DNA of 64,000 bases from Lawsonibacter asaccharolyticus (GCA_003112755.1 BFBT01000001.1:372001-436000); one strand, 5' to 3'; positions 1 to 8,093 are shown, counted from the first letter of the stretch. Numbers and translations: made by a program. The notes: a model not told the origin generated them from the letters alone.

Positions 1-420
1 GATATTGAAAACAACCGCACGAAAGTGGAAGCCGCCCTGATCGAACAGATCAAGGCCAGGATCGCCTTCCACGCCAACGAACACCGGCAGACCTACGAAG
101 TCGGGAAGGGTGTCATGGACTACCTGGCGCGGGACCTCCTGGCCGACTTCCTGGCCGCCGGCGGCGCCCTTCTCCCTGTGAAGCCGAACGGGACGGTCTA
201 TGTGATCCACCGCCGGCGCGTCATGTCGGCGAAGGTCATGTTCGTCGGGACCGGCGCGGACGGCCTGACTTCGTTCAGTGTCCTTCGTGGACGTCTGGGG
301 ACGACGGCCTGGGCGTCCATGCAGTTCACGGAAAACGACATCGGCCGAACGGTCTTTCTGGACCCGAATGACGCCGCCGAAGCCCTGGTGGCGCTGAAAG
401 AGGGCGGCGGCCATGAATAA
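1..420 (+). CDS. Hypothetical phage protein, 5' end cut by the window edge
   Basis: The reading frame is open from base 1 to a stop at 418-420. A GTG at 25 is a possible start, but the frame continues upstream without a stop, so the gene probably begins outside the window. The visible 139 residues start with a charged helical stretch and end in an acidic region. No family is recognised. The gene overlaps the next one by 8 bases, as is usual in this tightly packed early block. Its position upstream of ssb suggests an early or middle phage function, which is inference only. Confidence 0.6.
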   Translation, partial: DIENNRTKVEAALIEQIKARIAFHANEHRQTYEVGKGVMDYLARDLLADFLAAGGALLPVKPNGTVYVIHRRRVMSAKVMFVGTGADGLTSFSVLRGRLGTTAWASMQFTENDIGRTVFLDPNDAAEALVALKEGGGHE

Positions 421-655
421 GGGCGTCACCTGTCGGGACTGTGATCACTTCCGGTCCTGTCTATTCTGCGGCTACGAATCAAGCGAATGTGAGATTCACG
501 GGTCCCTGGACGTGGATCAGCACGAACGACACCCGGACACGACCGCCGCGACCTGTCCAGACTTCACGCCGAAGGTGGAACACCCGCCCAGGAAGCCCTT
601 CGGCGCCGTGGTCGCCCGAATCATAAGGAACGGCCGCCGGGGGTATCGCCCATGA
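413..655 (+). CDS. Small Cys-rich phage protein (probable zinc-binding)
   Basis: An 80-residue protein with seven cysteines: a CRDC pair near residue 8, CLFC near 16, single cysteines near 26, and a CPDF motif near residue 48. Paired CxxC motifs suggest one metal-binding knuckle. The C-terminus is basic and rich in Arg. The next gene shares the pattern CxxC, a lone Cys, then CPD followed by an aromatic residue, so the two may be distant paralogues. The start overlaps the previous gene and the stop overlaps the next ATG by 4 bases, implying translational coupling. Function unknown. Confidence 0.65.
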   Translation: MNKGVTCRDCDHFRSCLFCGYESSECEIHGSLDVDQHERHPDTTAATCPDFTPKVEHPPRKPFGAVVARIIRNGRRGYRP

Positions 656-840
656 AGGAAGAAAAGTTCCTTGATACGATCCGACGGAAAATGACAGACC
701 GGCCGAAAATCTGTGCGACCTGTGGACACCTGGTCCGCCTGGGCGGGACCCTGATCGGCTGTGAAGCCCGTGACAAACTGATCCTTCCAGAATATCCCCC
801 GTATCACGGGGACATGACGTGTCCGGACTGGAAGGCATGA
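652..840 (+). CDS. Small Cys-rich phage protein, related in pattern to its upstream neighbour
   Basis: A 62-residue protein with a CATC pair near residue 21, a lone Cys near 38 and a terminal TCPDW motif. This matches the arrangement of the preceding 80-residue protein (CxxC, Cys, CPD plus aromatic), and suggests a small zinc-binding fold. The ATG overlaps the upstream stop (ATGA). It sits directly before the ATP-pyrophosphatase gene, after a 16-base gap that contains a weak ribosome binding site. No function can be assigned. Confidence 0.62.
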   Translation: MKEEKFLDTIRRKMTDRPKICATCGHLVRLGGTLIGCEARDKLILPEYPPYHGDMTCPDWKA

Positions 841-856
841 AGAAGGTGGATTCAAT

Positions 857-1663
857 ATGAAGTATGTAGTCTGTTATAGCGGCGGCCACGCTTCCGCCCT
901 TTGCGCGGTCGAAGCCGTCCGGCGCTATGGCCGCGAAAATGTTATTCTTCTAAATCATGGGATTTGCGGAAGGGTCGAAGACCCTGATATTCAGCGGTTC
1001 AAGGACGAAGTGGCGGCCTTCCTGGGCCTTCCGATCACGCCGGCCAGCATGGAAGGCTTCGAGGAAAAAGACCAGTTCGACGTCTGCATGGAAATAAAAG
1101 CCTTCAAGTGCGGAAATCAATCGACCGCGCTGTGTACGAACCGGCTAAAAACTGAACCCTTCCGCCTGTGGCTATCAGAGAACTTCCCGGCAAGCCAAGA
1201 GAACCCGCGCGAAGACATTGTTGTTCTGTATGGCTTTTCTGAACAGGAAGTCAACAGAATGAAGCGAAGGACGGAAGTCATGTCTTCTATGGGATATAAG
1301 GTCGACTTTCCCCTTGTAAACTGGGACCGGACAATATTCGCGATTGAAGAAATCGGAATCGCGCGACCGTCGACATACCGTTTCCGGAAACACGCGAATT
1401 GTTCTGGCTGTCTGAAAGGCGGGAAACAGGCGTGGTATGTTACATACTGCACAGACCCGGAAATCTTCGAGAAGGCAAAGAAAGCAGAAGAAAAAATCGG
1501 CCATAGCATTTTGAAGGGCGCCTTCCTTTGCGACATTGAAGCCCTGTTTTACGATATGAAAACCGCTGGCGTGGAGCCGACGGAACTGATACCGCCCGCG
1601 CGATTCTGGGCGGACGCGAAAAAGAAGGTGGCCGAAGCAAGGAAAGAGAGGAAAGCAACATGA
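857..1663 (+). CDS. PAPS-reductase-like ATP pyrophosphatase (adenine nucleotide alpha-hydrolase superfamily)
   Basis: A 268-residue protein that opens with a PP-loop motif, YSGGHAS at residues 8-14, the nucleotide-binding signature of the CysH/DndC/QueC superfamily. Further in are CTNRLK near residue 94 and a NCSGCLKGG motif near residue 182, which resembles the Cys-rich region of phage PAPS-reductase-like proteins. Enzymes of this fold adenylylate a substrate and release pyrophosphate. Many phages carry such genes, and their real substrates are often unknown. The Ser of the usual SGGxDS is kept, but Asp is replaced by Ala. It lies among small Cys-rich proteins and upstream of ssb. A role in sulfur metabolism or in nucleic-acid modification are both possible. 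Confidence 0.8.
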   Translation: MKYVVCYSGGHASALCAVEAVRRYGRENVILLNHGICGRVEDPDIQRFKDEVAAFLGLPITPASMEGFEEKDQFDVCMEIKAFKCGNQSTALCTNRLKTEPFRLWLSENFPASQENPREDIVVLYGFSEQEVNRMKRRTEVMSSMGYKVDFPLVNWDRTIFAIEEIGIARPSTYRFRKHANCSGCLKGGKQAWYVTYCTDPEIFEKAKKAEEKIGHSILKGAFLCDIEALFYDMKTAGVEPTELIPPARFWADAKKKVAEARKERKAT

Positions 1664-2085
1664 AGAACGACCCATTTTTAGAAGCCCTGAAAAAGACTGT
1701 CGCGGTATGCTACATGATACACGCGGCGATCTTTGCCCTGGCGGCCTTCCTGACGGCCCCTGGCGGCCACGGAATCGTCGGCCTGGTGAACTGGCCCGTC
1801 CTGGCCCTTGCGGCCGTCTATGGCGCCCTGGGGGCCTTCCTGTGGATATACCTGACCAGGGAGAAACCGATAGCAATAGCAACAGGAACCGCCCTGGACC
1901 GCCTGGGGACAATCTACGGCCTGACACGAAGGACCAGGAAGACCTTCACCCTTCCCTTCGCGACGATCCGCGTCATGGAGCGGGACAAGGACTTCCGCCG
2001 CCGAATCGCGAGAGCCGTGACACGACACCCCCAGGAAATCGGGACATACATCTTCACACAGGCGCGGAAAGGCGCCCCGTGGTGA
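1660..2085 (+). CDS. Small phage membrane protein
   Basis: A 141-residue protein whose ATG overlaps the upstream stop. Two hydrophobic segments are visible, roughly residues 13-32 and 44-65, followed by a basic cytoplasmic-type tail rich in Arg, Lys and Thr. That suggests two membrane passes with both ends inside. No family is recognised. Membrane proteins in early phage blocks may alter the host envelope or exclude other phages, but nothing here shows that. Confidence 0.6.
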   Translation: MKNDPFLEALKKTVAVCYMIHAAIFALAAFLTAPGGHGIVGLVNWPVLALAAVYGALGAFLWIYLTREKPIAIATGTALDRLGTIYGLTRRTRKTFTLPFATIRVMERDKDFRRRIARAVTRHPQEIGTYIFTQARKGAPW

Positions 2086-2555
2086 AGACCTGTTCCATGT
2101 GCGGCCGCCAGGTGAAGGTGACGGTCGCCTGTCCATATCAGCGAAACGGCCTGGAAACCTGTCCGGACTGTTGCGCGAAGTGCTACCAGTCAGAGCCGTT
2201 CCCCTGTCCGGAGTATGAAAGTAGGAACCGCGAAAGGGGTGACACATTGAAGGAAACAAAGACCGGCAAGGTCCCCGCCGGCGGCGAAAGCGCCGCGAAG
2301 AAATGGGCCGAAGTCCTGGACTTGCCCGAAGACCAGGCGATCCCGTGTGTGGTGGCGTTTGCTTGCCTTCGCTATCATGGGAAATCATTTGTCCGCAAAC
2401 TGGCGACCGGGTCCGGAAGGATCACGACATGGCAATCCCTGAAAATCGGGGTGGCCCTGTTCTTCTGGAAGCTGGCCCAGAAGCGGGACCCCTGGGGCGA
2501 ACTGTACCAGATCACGAAGTTCGCCCAGAAATGGAAGGAAGGTGATTCAATTTGA
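2082..2555 (+). CDS. Phage protein with Cys-rich N-terminus
   Basis: Translation most likely starts at the GTG at 2082, which overlaps the upstream TGA. The first 40 residues contain nine cysteines (CSMC, a lone Cys, CPDCCAKC, then CP), typical of a zinc-ribbon-like fold. A second half of about 100 residues is helical with a hydrophobic stretch (VALFFWKLA). A good Shine-Dalgarno (AAAGGGGTGA) stands just before an in-frame TTG at 2247, so a shorter product without the Cys-rich part may also be made. The stop overlaps the ssb start. Function unknown. Confidence 0.58.
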   Translation: MKTCSMCGRQVKVTVACPYQRNGLETCPDCCAKCYQSEPFPCPEYESRNRERGDTLKETKTGKVPAGGESAAKKWAEVLDLPEDQAIPCVVAFACLRYHGKSFVRKLATGSGRITTWQSLKIGVALFFWKLAQKRDPWGELYQITKFAQKWKEGDSI

Positions 2556-2962
2556 ACAGTGTGAAGCTGTCCGGGCGCCTGACGCGCGATCCGGAACTGA
2601 AACAGACGCCGGCCGGCGTCCCCGTGGCGTCCTTCGCCCTGGCCGTGGACCGGAAGTTCAACCGGGACGAAGCTGACTTCATTCCGATCACCGCCTGGCG
2701 GAAGACGGCGGAGTTCGTGGCGAAGTATTTCCACAAGGGCCAGCGCGTGATCATATCCGAAGGCCGAATCAGGGTGACGCCCTACACGGACCGCGACGGG
2801 AACAAACGGACCCGCTTCGGGGTCGTGGCCGACGAAGTAGAGTTCGGGGAATCCAGGCGCGCCCCGGAAGACCAGGAAGCCGGAAGCGTGGCCGCCGAAT
2901 ACATGACCAACGGACAATTTGAAGAACTGGGAGAGGAAGACCCCGGCGATCTTCCCTTCTGA
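2552..2962 (+). CDS. ssb: Single-stranded DNA-binding protein
   Basis: A 136-residue SSB with an OB fold. It opens with the typical strand NSVKLSGRLTRDPE, contains FIPITAWRKTAEFV near residue 47, and ends in an acidic tail closing with DLPF. This matches the SSB C-terminal peptide that recruits repair and replication proteins. It starts with TTG at 2552, preceded by AGGAAGGTGA and overlapping the previous stop. As a phage protein it coats single-stranded DNA during replication or recombination. Its presence suggests the phage replicates through more than simple transposition, and other replication genes probably lie to the left of the window. Confidence 0.9.
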   Translation: MNSVKLSGRLTRDPELKQTPAGVPVASFALAVDRKFNRDEADFIPITAWRKTAEFVAKYFHKGQRVIISEGRIRVTPYTDRDGNKRTRFGVVADEVEFGESRRAPEDQEAGSVAAEYMTNGQFEELGEEDPGDLPF

Positions 2963-2986
2963 CACCAGGAAAGGGGGTGAAACGAC

Positions 2987-3496
2987 ATGGACGCCAAACA
3001 GACCAAACGGGACAGCGTGGAGAAGACCACCGGCCGCGTTTATGACATCTTGAAGAACCACGACCAGGAAACCCGGACGATCGAAGCCCAGATCGACGCA
3101 GAGCGCGCCGCCCTGGAAGAAGACCTGGCCGAAATCCGGTCCAGAGCATACCCGCGCGGGGTCCGATATGACACGCCGCGCGTCCAGTCGTCCCCTGACC
3201 CTGACGGGATTCTTGTGAAGGTCGCCGCCGCGATCGAGCGCCGGACAGACCGGACGAAAAGAGCCGTCGCCGCCCTGGAAGAACGACAGCGCCAGATCGA
3301 GCGCGTACACGACGCCGTCCTGGACATGGACGCGAAGTCGAAAATCGTCCTTCTGACGCTATACTACCCGCGCCGGACCTACGAACAGGCCGCCGAAGCC
3401 CTGGGCGTCGACGTGTCGACCGTCAGCCGTCAGAGGAAGACCGCCGTCGACCGGTTGACCCGGAAACTGATCCGCCTGTATGGGGAAATCAAATGA
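2987..3496 (+). CDS. ArpU-like phage late transcription regulator (sigma-70 region 4-like HTH)
   Basis: A 169-residue protein preceded by AAAGGGGGTGAAA. The N-terminal two-thirds is charged and strongly helical (likely coiled coil, around residues 25-45 and 75-110). The C-terminal part carries a helix-turn-helix, YEQAAEALGVDVSTVSRQRK, close to sigma-70 region 4. Proteins of this type (ArpU, DUF1492 and similar) stand last in the early operon of many Firmicutes phages and switch on late genes. The position fits: it is the last gene before the late control region and the terminase genes. The repeat array starting 25 bases downstream is a natural target candidate. Confidence 0.82.
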   Translation: MDAKQTKRDSVEKTTGRVYDILKNHDQETRTIEAQIDAERAALEEDLAEIRSRAYPRGVRYDTPRVQSSPDPDGILVKVAAAIERRTDRTKRAVAALEERQRQIERVHDAVLDMDAKSKIVLLTLYYPRRTYEQAAEALGVDVSTVSRQRKTAVDRLTRKLIRLYGEIK

Positions 3497-3520
3497 AGAC
3501 CCCCTGGCGGAAATCTTTTT

Positions 3521-3570
3521 GCACATGATTGCACATCTTTGCAAATGTCTGCATATACTTGCACTTTTAC
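3521..3570 (+). repeat. Five direct repeats of exactly 10 bp (GCAnnnnnTT-like)
   Basis: Five consecutive 10-base units begin at 3521, 3531, 3541, 3551 and 3561. Each begins with GCA, and four end in TT or CT: GCACATGATT, GCACATCTTT, GCAAATGTCT, GCATATACTT, GCACTTTTAC. The 10-base period puts every copy on the same face of the helix, as expected for cooperative binding of a regulator. The region is AT-rich in otherwise GC-rich DNA and lies between the late regulator gene and the terminase. The last copy overlaps the -35 candidate. Binding by the ArpU-like protein is inference. Confidence 0.75.
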
Positions 3571-3586
3571 ACAATGCCCTTATATG
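3559..3586 (+). promoter_or_regulatory. Candidate late promoter upstream of the terminase genes
   Basis: TTGCAC at 3559-3564 and TATATG at 3581-3586 are separated by 16 bases. The -35 element sits inside the fifth 10-bp repeat, so a protein on the array would be placed to touch RNA polymerase. The imperfect -10 and short spacer fit an activator-dependent promoter. No other promoter-like sequence was found before the small terminase gene. Confidence 0.55.
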
Positions 3587-3600
3587 GTATTGTGGTACAT

Positions 3601-3676
3601 GGGAACCTTGTCCCGGTTCCCCCTCCTTTTTCATAGGGGCACAAAGAAGGAACGTCTTCACCGGCGTTCCTTTTTT
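3601..3676 (+). terminator. Leader hairpin followed by a rho-independent terminator ahead of the late genes
   Basis: Two structures lie between the candidate late promoter and the terminase start at 3721. The first is a perfect 7-bp hairpin (GGGAACC at 3601-3607 with GGTTCCC at 3615-3621). The second is an 8-bp stem, AAGGAACG at 3647-3654 with CGTTCCTT at 3665-3672, ending in a run of six T. The second is a standard intrinsic terminator. It could stop early transcription, or act as an attenuator that late transcription must read through. There is no start codon between it and terS. Confidence 0.8.
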
Positions 3677-3720
3677 GTCGCCCTGATACAACCACGGCAC
3701 AGAAAGGAAGGTGAAGAATC

Positions 3721-4254
3721 GTGGCACGACTGACGAAGAAGAATGAAGTCTTCTGTGAAGAATATTTGATCGACCTGAACGCGACCCAGGCCGCGATCCG
3801 CGCCGGCTATTCTGTGGAATCCGCCGGGAGTATCGGAAGTGAATTGTTGAAAAAACCTGAAATCCGCGCGCGCATAGAAACCGCTATGGCCGAACGGTCG
3901 AAGCGGACGGGGATCAACGCCGACCGCGTCCTTCGAGAACTGGGCCGGATCGCCTTCGTTGACCCTTCTGACGTGATCGACCTGAACACGGCGGAAGTGA
4001 AACCCGACGCCAGCAAGGACGACCTGGCCGCGATCGCCGGAATGAAGGTCAAATATGTCCCACACAAGGACTTCGACGAAGACGGCGAACCGATCATCGA
4101 ACAGGCCATTGAACGCGAAGTCAAGCTGTGCGACAAGCTGAAAGCGTTGGAAATGTGCGGCCGTCACCTGGGAATGTTCAAGGACGACCCGGACAGCGCG
4201 GCGCCTGTGACAGTGGTGATCAATTATGACTATGGTCAGCAAGGCGGGAATTGA
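3721..4254 (+). CDS. Terminase small subunit
   Basis: A 177-residue protein that starts with GTG after AAGGAAGGTGAAG. The N-terminal part (LTKKNEVFCEEYLIDLNATQ, residues 4-23) is the DNA-binding helix-turn-helix of the Terminase_2/XtmA family. This subunit recognises the phage packaging site and delivers DNA to the large subunit. The centre is the usual oligomerisation region, and the C-terminus overlaps the start of the large-subunit gene by 29 bases. It is the first late gene. Confidence 0.9.
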   Translation: MARLTKKNEVFCEEYLIDLNATQAAIRAGYSVESAGSIGSELLKKPEIRARIETAMAERSKRTGINADRVLRELGRIAFVDPSDVIDLNTAEVKPDASKDDLAAIAGMKVKYVPHKDFDEDGEPIIEQAIEREVKLCDKLKALEMCGRHLGMFKDDPDSAAPVTVVINYDYGQQGGN

Positions 4255-5503
4255 GATCAGAGCGACGGCCCAGTTTAACCCCGTCTTCCGCCCTGTCAAT
4301 GAGTGGCGCGGCCGATATAGGATTCTGAAAGGGTCCGCCGGTTCCGGGAAGTCGGTCAATATCGCCCAGGACTACGTCGCGAAGCTGTCTGACCCGGCCT
4401 TCCGGGGGGCGAACCTGTTAGTCGTCCGGAAGATCGAGGAAACGAACCGCGACAGCACCTTCGCAGAGTTACAGGCGGCAATATACCGAATGTTCGGGCA
4501 ATACGCCGACCGCTTCTGGAAGGTCAACCTGAACCCCCTGGCCCTGGAATGTCGGACCACGGGGAACCGGATCATTTTCCGGGGTGTGAAGGATCAGCGC
4601 CAGCGTGAGAAGGTGAAGTCAATCACCTTCAAGAACGGGAAACTGGTCTGGATATGGTGTGAGGAAGCGACGGAACTTCTTTCCGAAGACGTCGACATTC
4701 TGGACGACCGTCTTCGCGGCAACCTGGACGACGTCAACCCGAATCTGTTCTACCAGATCACAATGACCTTCAACCCGGTCAGCGCGACACACTGGATCAA
4801 GGCCCGGTATTTTGACAAGGCCGATCCGGACGTCCTGACCCACCATTCGACCTATAAGACGAACCGGTTCATAGACCCCGCCTATTCCCGCCGCATGGAG
4901 CGACGGAAGAAAGAAGACCCGGAAGGTTATCGTGTCTATGGCCTGGGAGAATGGGGCGAACTGGGCGGCCTGATCCTGACGAACTTCGAGGTCCACGACT
5001 TCCCGACCGGGCGCGACTACTTCGACGGCTTCTACTACGGCCAGGACTTCGGCTTCAACCACGCCGACGCGATCCTGGGGATCGGCTGGAAGGACGGCGA
5101 AATCTATGTCACGTCTGAAATATACGTCTTCGAGAAGGACACCGAAGAAATAATCAGCCTTGCCCGTCAGGCCCACGTCGACCCCCGCGTCGAAATGTTC
5201 TGTGATTCAGCAGAGCCGGACCGGATCAGGACATGGCAGAAGGCCGGCTTCCGGGCCTATCCCGTGAAGAAAGAGCCTGGAAGCGTGAAGGCCCAGATCG
5301 ACTTCCTGAAAGGCCGAAAGGTCCACATTCACCCTTCATGCGTGAACACCTTGAAGGAAGTCCAACAGTGGAAATGGAAAAAAGACCCGACCACGGGCCT
5401 TTACATCGACGAACCAGTGGAGTTCATGGACGACGCTATGGCGGCCCTTCGCTATGGCGTGGAGCGTCCGCGCCGTGGATCGTCTATCGAAGTTTTGAAA
5501 TGA
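4226..5503 (+). CDS. Terminase large subunit (PBSX XtmB type)
   Basis: A 425-residue packaging motor. The ATPase has Walker A KGSAGSGKS near residue 37 and Walker B LVWIWCEEATE near residue 138 with a catalytic Glu. The nuclease part includes YYGQDFGFNHADA near residue 265 and FCDSAEPDRI near 325, matching the RNase H-like acidic residues that cut concatemeric DNA. It belongs to the PBSX family of large terminases. The ATG at 4226 lies within the small-subunit gene, and an ATG at 4232 is an alternative. The portal gene follows after 10 bases. Confidence 0.95.
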   Translation: MTMVSKAGIEIRATAQFNPVFRPVNEWRGRYRILKGSAGSGKSVNIAQDYVAKLSDPAFRGANLLVVRKIEETNRDSTFAELQAAIYRMFGQYADRFWKVNLNPLALECRTTGNRIIFRGVKDQRQREKVKSITFKNGKLVWIWCEEATELLSEDVDILDDRLRGNLDDVNPNLFYQITMTFNPVSATHWIKARYFDKADPDVLTHHSTYKTNRFIDPAYSRRMERRKKEDPEGYRVYGLGEWGELGGLILTNFEVHDFPTGRDYFDGFYYGQDFGFNHADAILGIGWKDGEIYVTSEIYVFEKDTEEIISLARQAHVDPRVEMFCDSAEPDRIRTWQKAGFRAYPVKKEPGSVKAQIDFLKGRKVHIHPSCVNTLKEVQQWKWKKDPTTGLYIDEPVEFMDDAMAALRYGVERPRRGSSIEVLK

Positions 5504-5513
5504 GGTGGTATGA

Positions 5514-7019
5514 ATGGAACTGTCCGTCATGGACCGGATCAACATGATCCTGTCGGACCCCGAAAAGGCGCCTATGACCCTGGCCCAGATCGTCAGTGAG
5601 GAAATCAGGGAGTTCAAGGCGTCCGAACAGTACAAGATCATTCTGGAAGCCGAACAGTATTACAGAAACCGGTCGGCCGTCCAGAAGAAGACCGTGGACG
5701 TCGCCAACAGGTCGAACGCCAAGATCGAACGGCCGATCCTGAAAAAACTGGTGGACCAGAAGGCGAACTACCTTCTGGCGAAGCCCTGGACCGTGGACAC
5801 CGAAAGCGAAACCTATGGCGCGGCCCTGAACGAAGTCTTCGACCAGACCTTCCGCCGGAAGATCAAGTCCCTGGGGAAAGGCGCGGTCAAGTCCGGGATC
5901 GCCTGGATTCAGCCCTATTTTGACGACAACGGCCGCCTGGCCTTCATGCGCGTCCCTTCGACAGAGGTCGTCCCCCTGTGGCGGGATTCAGAGCGAACGA
6001 AGCTGGACGCCTTCATTCGCTTCTATGATCAGGTCATTTACATCGGGACCAGGAAGCACACGATCACACACGCCGAGTTTTGGTGGACTGGCGGCGTCAA
6101 GTATTTCAAGACCGACGCCTTCGCCGGGACCGGCGCCGGGGACTTCGCTGTGGACAAGGACCACGGGACAGAGGAAAACGACTGGACTGAACCACACTTC
6201 GTCGTCGACGAAAAGCCCTACAACTGGGAAGAAGTTCCGATCGCGTGGCTGAAATACAACGAAGAAGAACTTCCCCTTTGCTACTTCGTCAAGGACCTGA
6301 TCGACGACATCAACTGGCAAAACAGCGTCACGGCCGACGTCCTTCGGGACGTGGCGAAGTTCATTTATATCCTTCGGAACTACGGCGGAACCGATCTGGC
6401 GGAGTTCTTGAAGGACTTGAAGGAACACATGGCGATCAAGGTGACGTCCGACGGCGGGGTCGACAAATTACAGGCTGATCTGAACATCGACGCCGTCATG
6501 GCCTTCCTGGACAATGAGCGCCGGGACATTTACGACTTCGCGGCCGCCGTGGACACGAAGGACCCGGACCTGGGGAACGCCAGCGGAACGGCGATCAACT
6601 TCCGGTATATGGACCTGGACGCCGACTGTGATTCCCTGGGAACCGAACTTCAAGACACCTTCCACCGGCTGAAACTGTTCATTGACGTCTACTTCCAGAT
6701 CACCGGGAAGGGCGACTTCACCGCTGAAACCTTCGATATTCTGTTCAACATGGACCTTCCGGTCAATGAAACGGACGTGATCAACAACGCCCGGACCAGT
6801 GACGGCCTGATCAGCAAGCGAACGATCCTTCAAAATCACCCCTGGGTGAAGGACGTCGACGAAGAACTGGATCAGCTTGACGCCGAAAAGAAGGCCGCTA
6901 TGGAAGACTTCGGCGCCGGCCTGTTCGACGCTTCACTGGGCGCCGAAAACACGCCCCAGACGGGCCAGCAAGGCCAGGAAGGAGCCGCCGGAAAAGGTGG
7001 TGGCGTAAATGCGGAATAA
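5514..7019 (+). CDS. Portal protein (SPP1 gp6-like)
   Basis: A 501-residue protein of the SPP1 gp6 portal family, which forms the dodecameric ring through which DNA enters and leaves the capsid. Recognisable parts are the RNRSAVQKK region near residue 50, KIERPILKKLVDQKANYLL near 68, and the conserved WIQPYFDDNG near 130. The last 40 residues are Gly/Gln/Ala rich and of low complexity. The start follows GAGGTGG. The end overlaps the next head gene by 11 bases. Confidence 0.93.
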   Translation: MELSVMDRINMILSDPEKAPMTLAQIVSEEIREFKASEQYKIILEAEQYYRNRSAVQKKTVDVANRSNAKIERPILKKLVDQKANYLLAKPWTVDTESETYGAALNEVFDQTFRRKIKSLGKGAVKSGIAWIQPYFDDNGRLAFMRVPSTEVVPLWRDSERTKLDAFIRFYDQVIYIGTRKHTITHAEFWWTGGVKYFKTDAFAGTGAGDFAVDKDHGTEENDWTEPHFVVDEKPYNWEEVPIAWLKYNEEELPLCYFVKDLIDDINWQNSVTADVLRDVAKFIYILRNYGGTDLAEFLKDLKEHMAIKVTSDGGVDKLQADLNIDAVMAFLDNERRDIYDFAAAVDTKDPDLGNASGTAINFRYMDLDADCDSLGTELQDTFHRLKLFIDVYFQITGKGDFTAETFDILFNMDLPVNETDVINNARTSDGLISKRTILQNHPWVKDVDEELDQLDAEKKAAMEDFGAGLFDASLGAENTPQTGQQGQEGAAGKGGGVNAE

Positions 7020-8058
7020 AGAATACTGGATCGCCAGGGCCATTCAGCGCGAAAATGAAGCCTATCTTCGCGGCGTCGGCCTGACGGCGAAAATGTTCCA
7101 GGAATACGACGCGGCCGCGAAGGCGATCCGGAAGGAGATCGGCGACTTCTACGGGAAGTATGCTGGGAAGTATGGCCTGACCTACGAACAGGCCGTCCGC
7201 CTTCTGACCCGGAAGGAGTTCCAGGAGTGGAAGGCAACCCTGGCCGAATACGTCGCCAGGATTGCCCGTGAGCCTGACCCCCGCGTCAAGGCCCTTCTGA
7301 CGGCCCAACTGGACGCCCTGTCCACGAACAGCCGCATTTCCCGCCTTGAAGCCCTTCTGGGCCAGATCGACCTGAAACTGAACGACCTGTTCGATCAGGG
7401 CGTGGCCCAGATGAAGGCAGAGTTCGGCGACGCCTTCCGCGAAGGTTACTACAAGAAGGTCTTTGATATTCAGTCCCGCGCCGGCTTCATAGCAGAGATC
7501 GCGAAGCTGGACGAAGCTGTGGTCGAAGACGTCCTGTCCTATCCCTGGTCCGGGGCTATGTTTTCCGACCGGCTATGGCAGAACAAACAGGCCCTTCTGT
7601 TCCACGTCAGGGAAACGATCACACAAGGCGTCATGCAAGGGAAAAGCGTCGCCGAAATGTCGAAGGTCCTGTCGGCCAGAATGGGCCAGTCCTACAAGGC
7701 CGCCGAACGCCTGATCCGGACCGAAACGAACCATTTCCACGGGGAAGCGGACAAGGCCGCCTATAAGGCCGCCGGCGTCGACGAATATGAATACGTCGCC
7801 ACACTGGACAGCCGGACCTGTGAAACGTGCGCGGCCCTGGACGGGAAACACTTCAAGGTCAAGGACGCCCAAGCCGGCGTCAATTATCCGCCCATGCACC
7901 CGAACGACCGTTGTACTACGGTCGAATACGATCCGGACGACGCCCTGGACTGGTACAATTCCGGCCTGAAAATGCCGGAGAACATGACCTTCGAGGAATG
8001 GGCCGAAATGCAAGGCGTGAAGGACAGTATTCACCCGAAGACAACTGAAATCAACTGA
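7009..8058 (+). CDS. Phage minor head protein (SPP1 gp7 / Mu F-like)
   Basis: A 349-residue minor capsid protein, usually bound to the portal and ejected or needed early in infection. The C-terminal third contains the family signature: RLIRTETNHFHGEADKAAY near residue 235, followed by DSRTCETCAALDGK near 268 and PPMHPNDRCTTVEY near 296. These Cys and His residues are typical of this head-morphogenesis domain. It follows the portal gene directly, as in SPP1 and PBSX-like phages. An intrinsic terminator lies 15 bases after the stop. Confidence 0.92.
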   Translation: MRNKEYWIARAIQRENEAYLRGVGLTAKMFQEYDAAAKAIRKEIGDFYGKYAGKYGLTYEQAVRLLTRKEFQEWKATLAEYVARIAREPDPRVKALLTAQLDALSTNSRISRLEALLGQIDLKLNDLFDQGVAQMKAEFGDAFREGYYKKVFDIQSRAGFIAEIAKLDEAVVEDVLSYPWSGAMFSDRLWQNKQALLFHVRETITQGVMQGKSVAEMSKVLSARMGQSYKAAERLIRTETNHFHGEADKAAYKAAGVDEYEYVATLDSRTCETCAALDGKHFKVKDAQAGVNYPPMHPNDRCTTVEYDPDDALDWYNSGLKMPENMTFEEWAEMQGVKDSIHPKTTEIN

Positions 8059-8072
8059 TAACCGATGATTAG

Positions 8073-8093
8073 ACGCCCTTCTGGGCGTTTTTT
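8073..8093 (+). terminator. Intrinsic terminator between minor head and scaffold genes
   Basis: ACGCCC at 8073-8078 pairs with GGGCGT at 8083-8088 across a TTCT loop, followed by six T. It separates the packaging/portal block from the scaffold and capsid genes. No promoter was recognised between it and the scaffold gene at 8189, so partial read-through may set relative amounts. The GC-rich 95 bases after it hold only the ribosome binding site. Confidence 0.85.

Noticed and set aside
857..1663. DndC of a DNA phosphorothioation system
   Set aside because: The PP-loop fold is shared, but no dndA, dndB, dndD or dndE-like genes are present nearby, and the protein is shorter than typical DndC.
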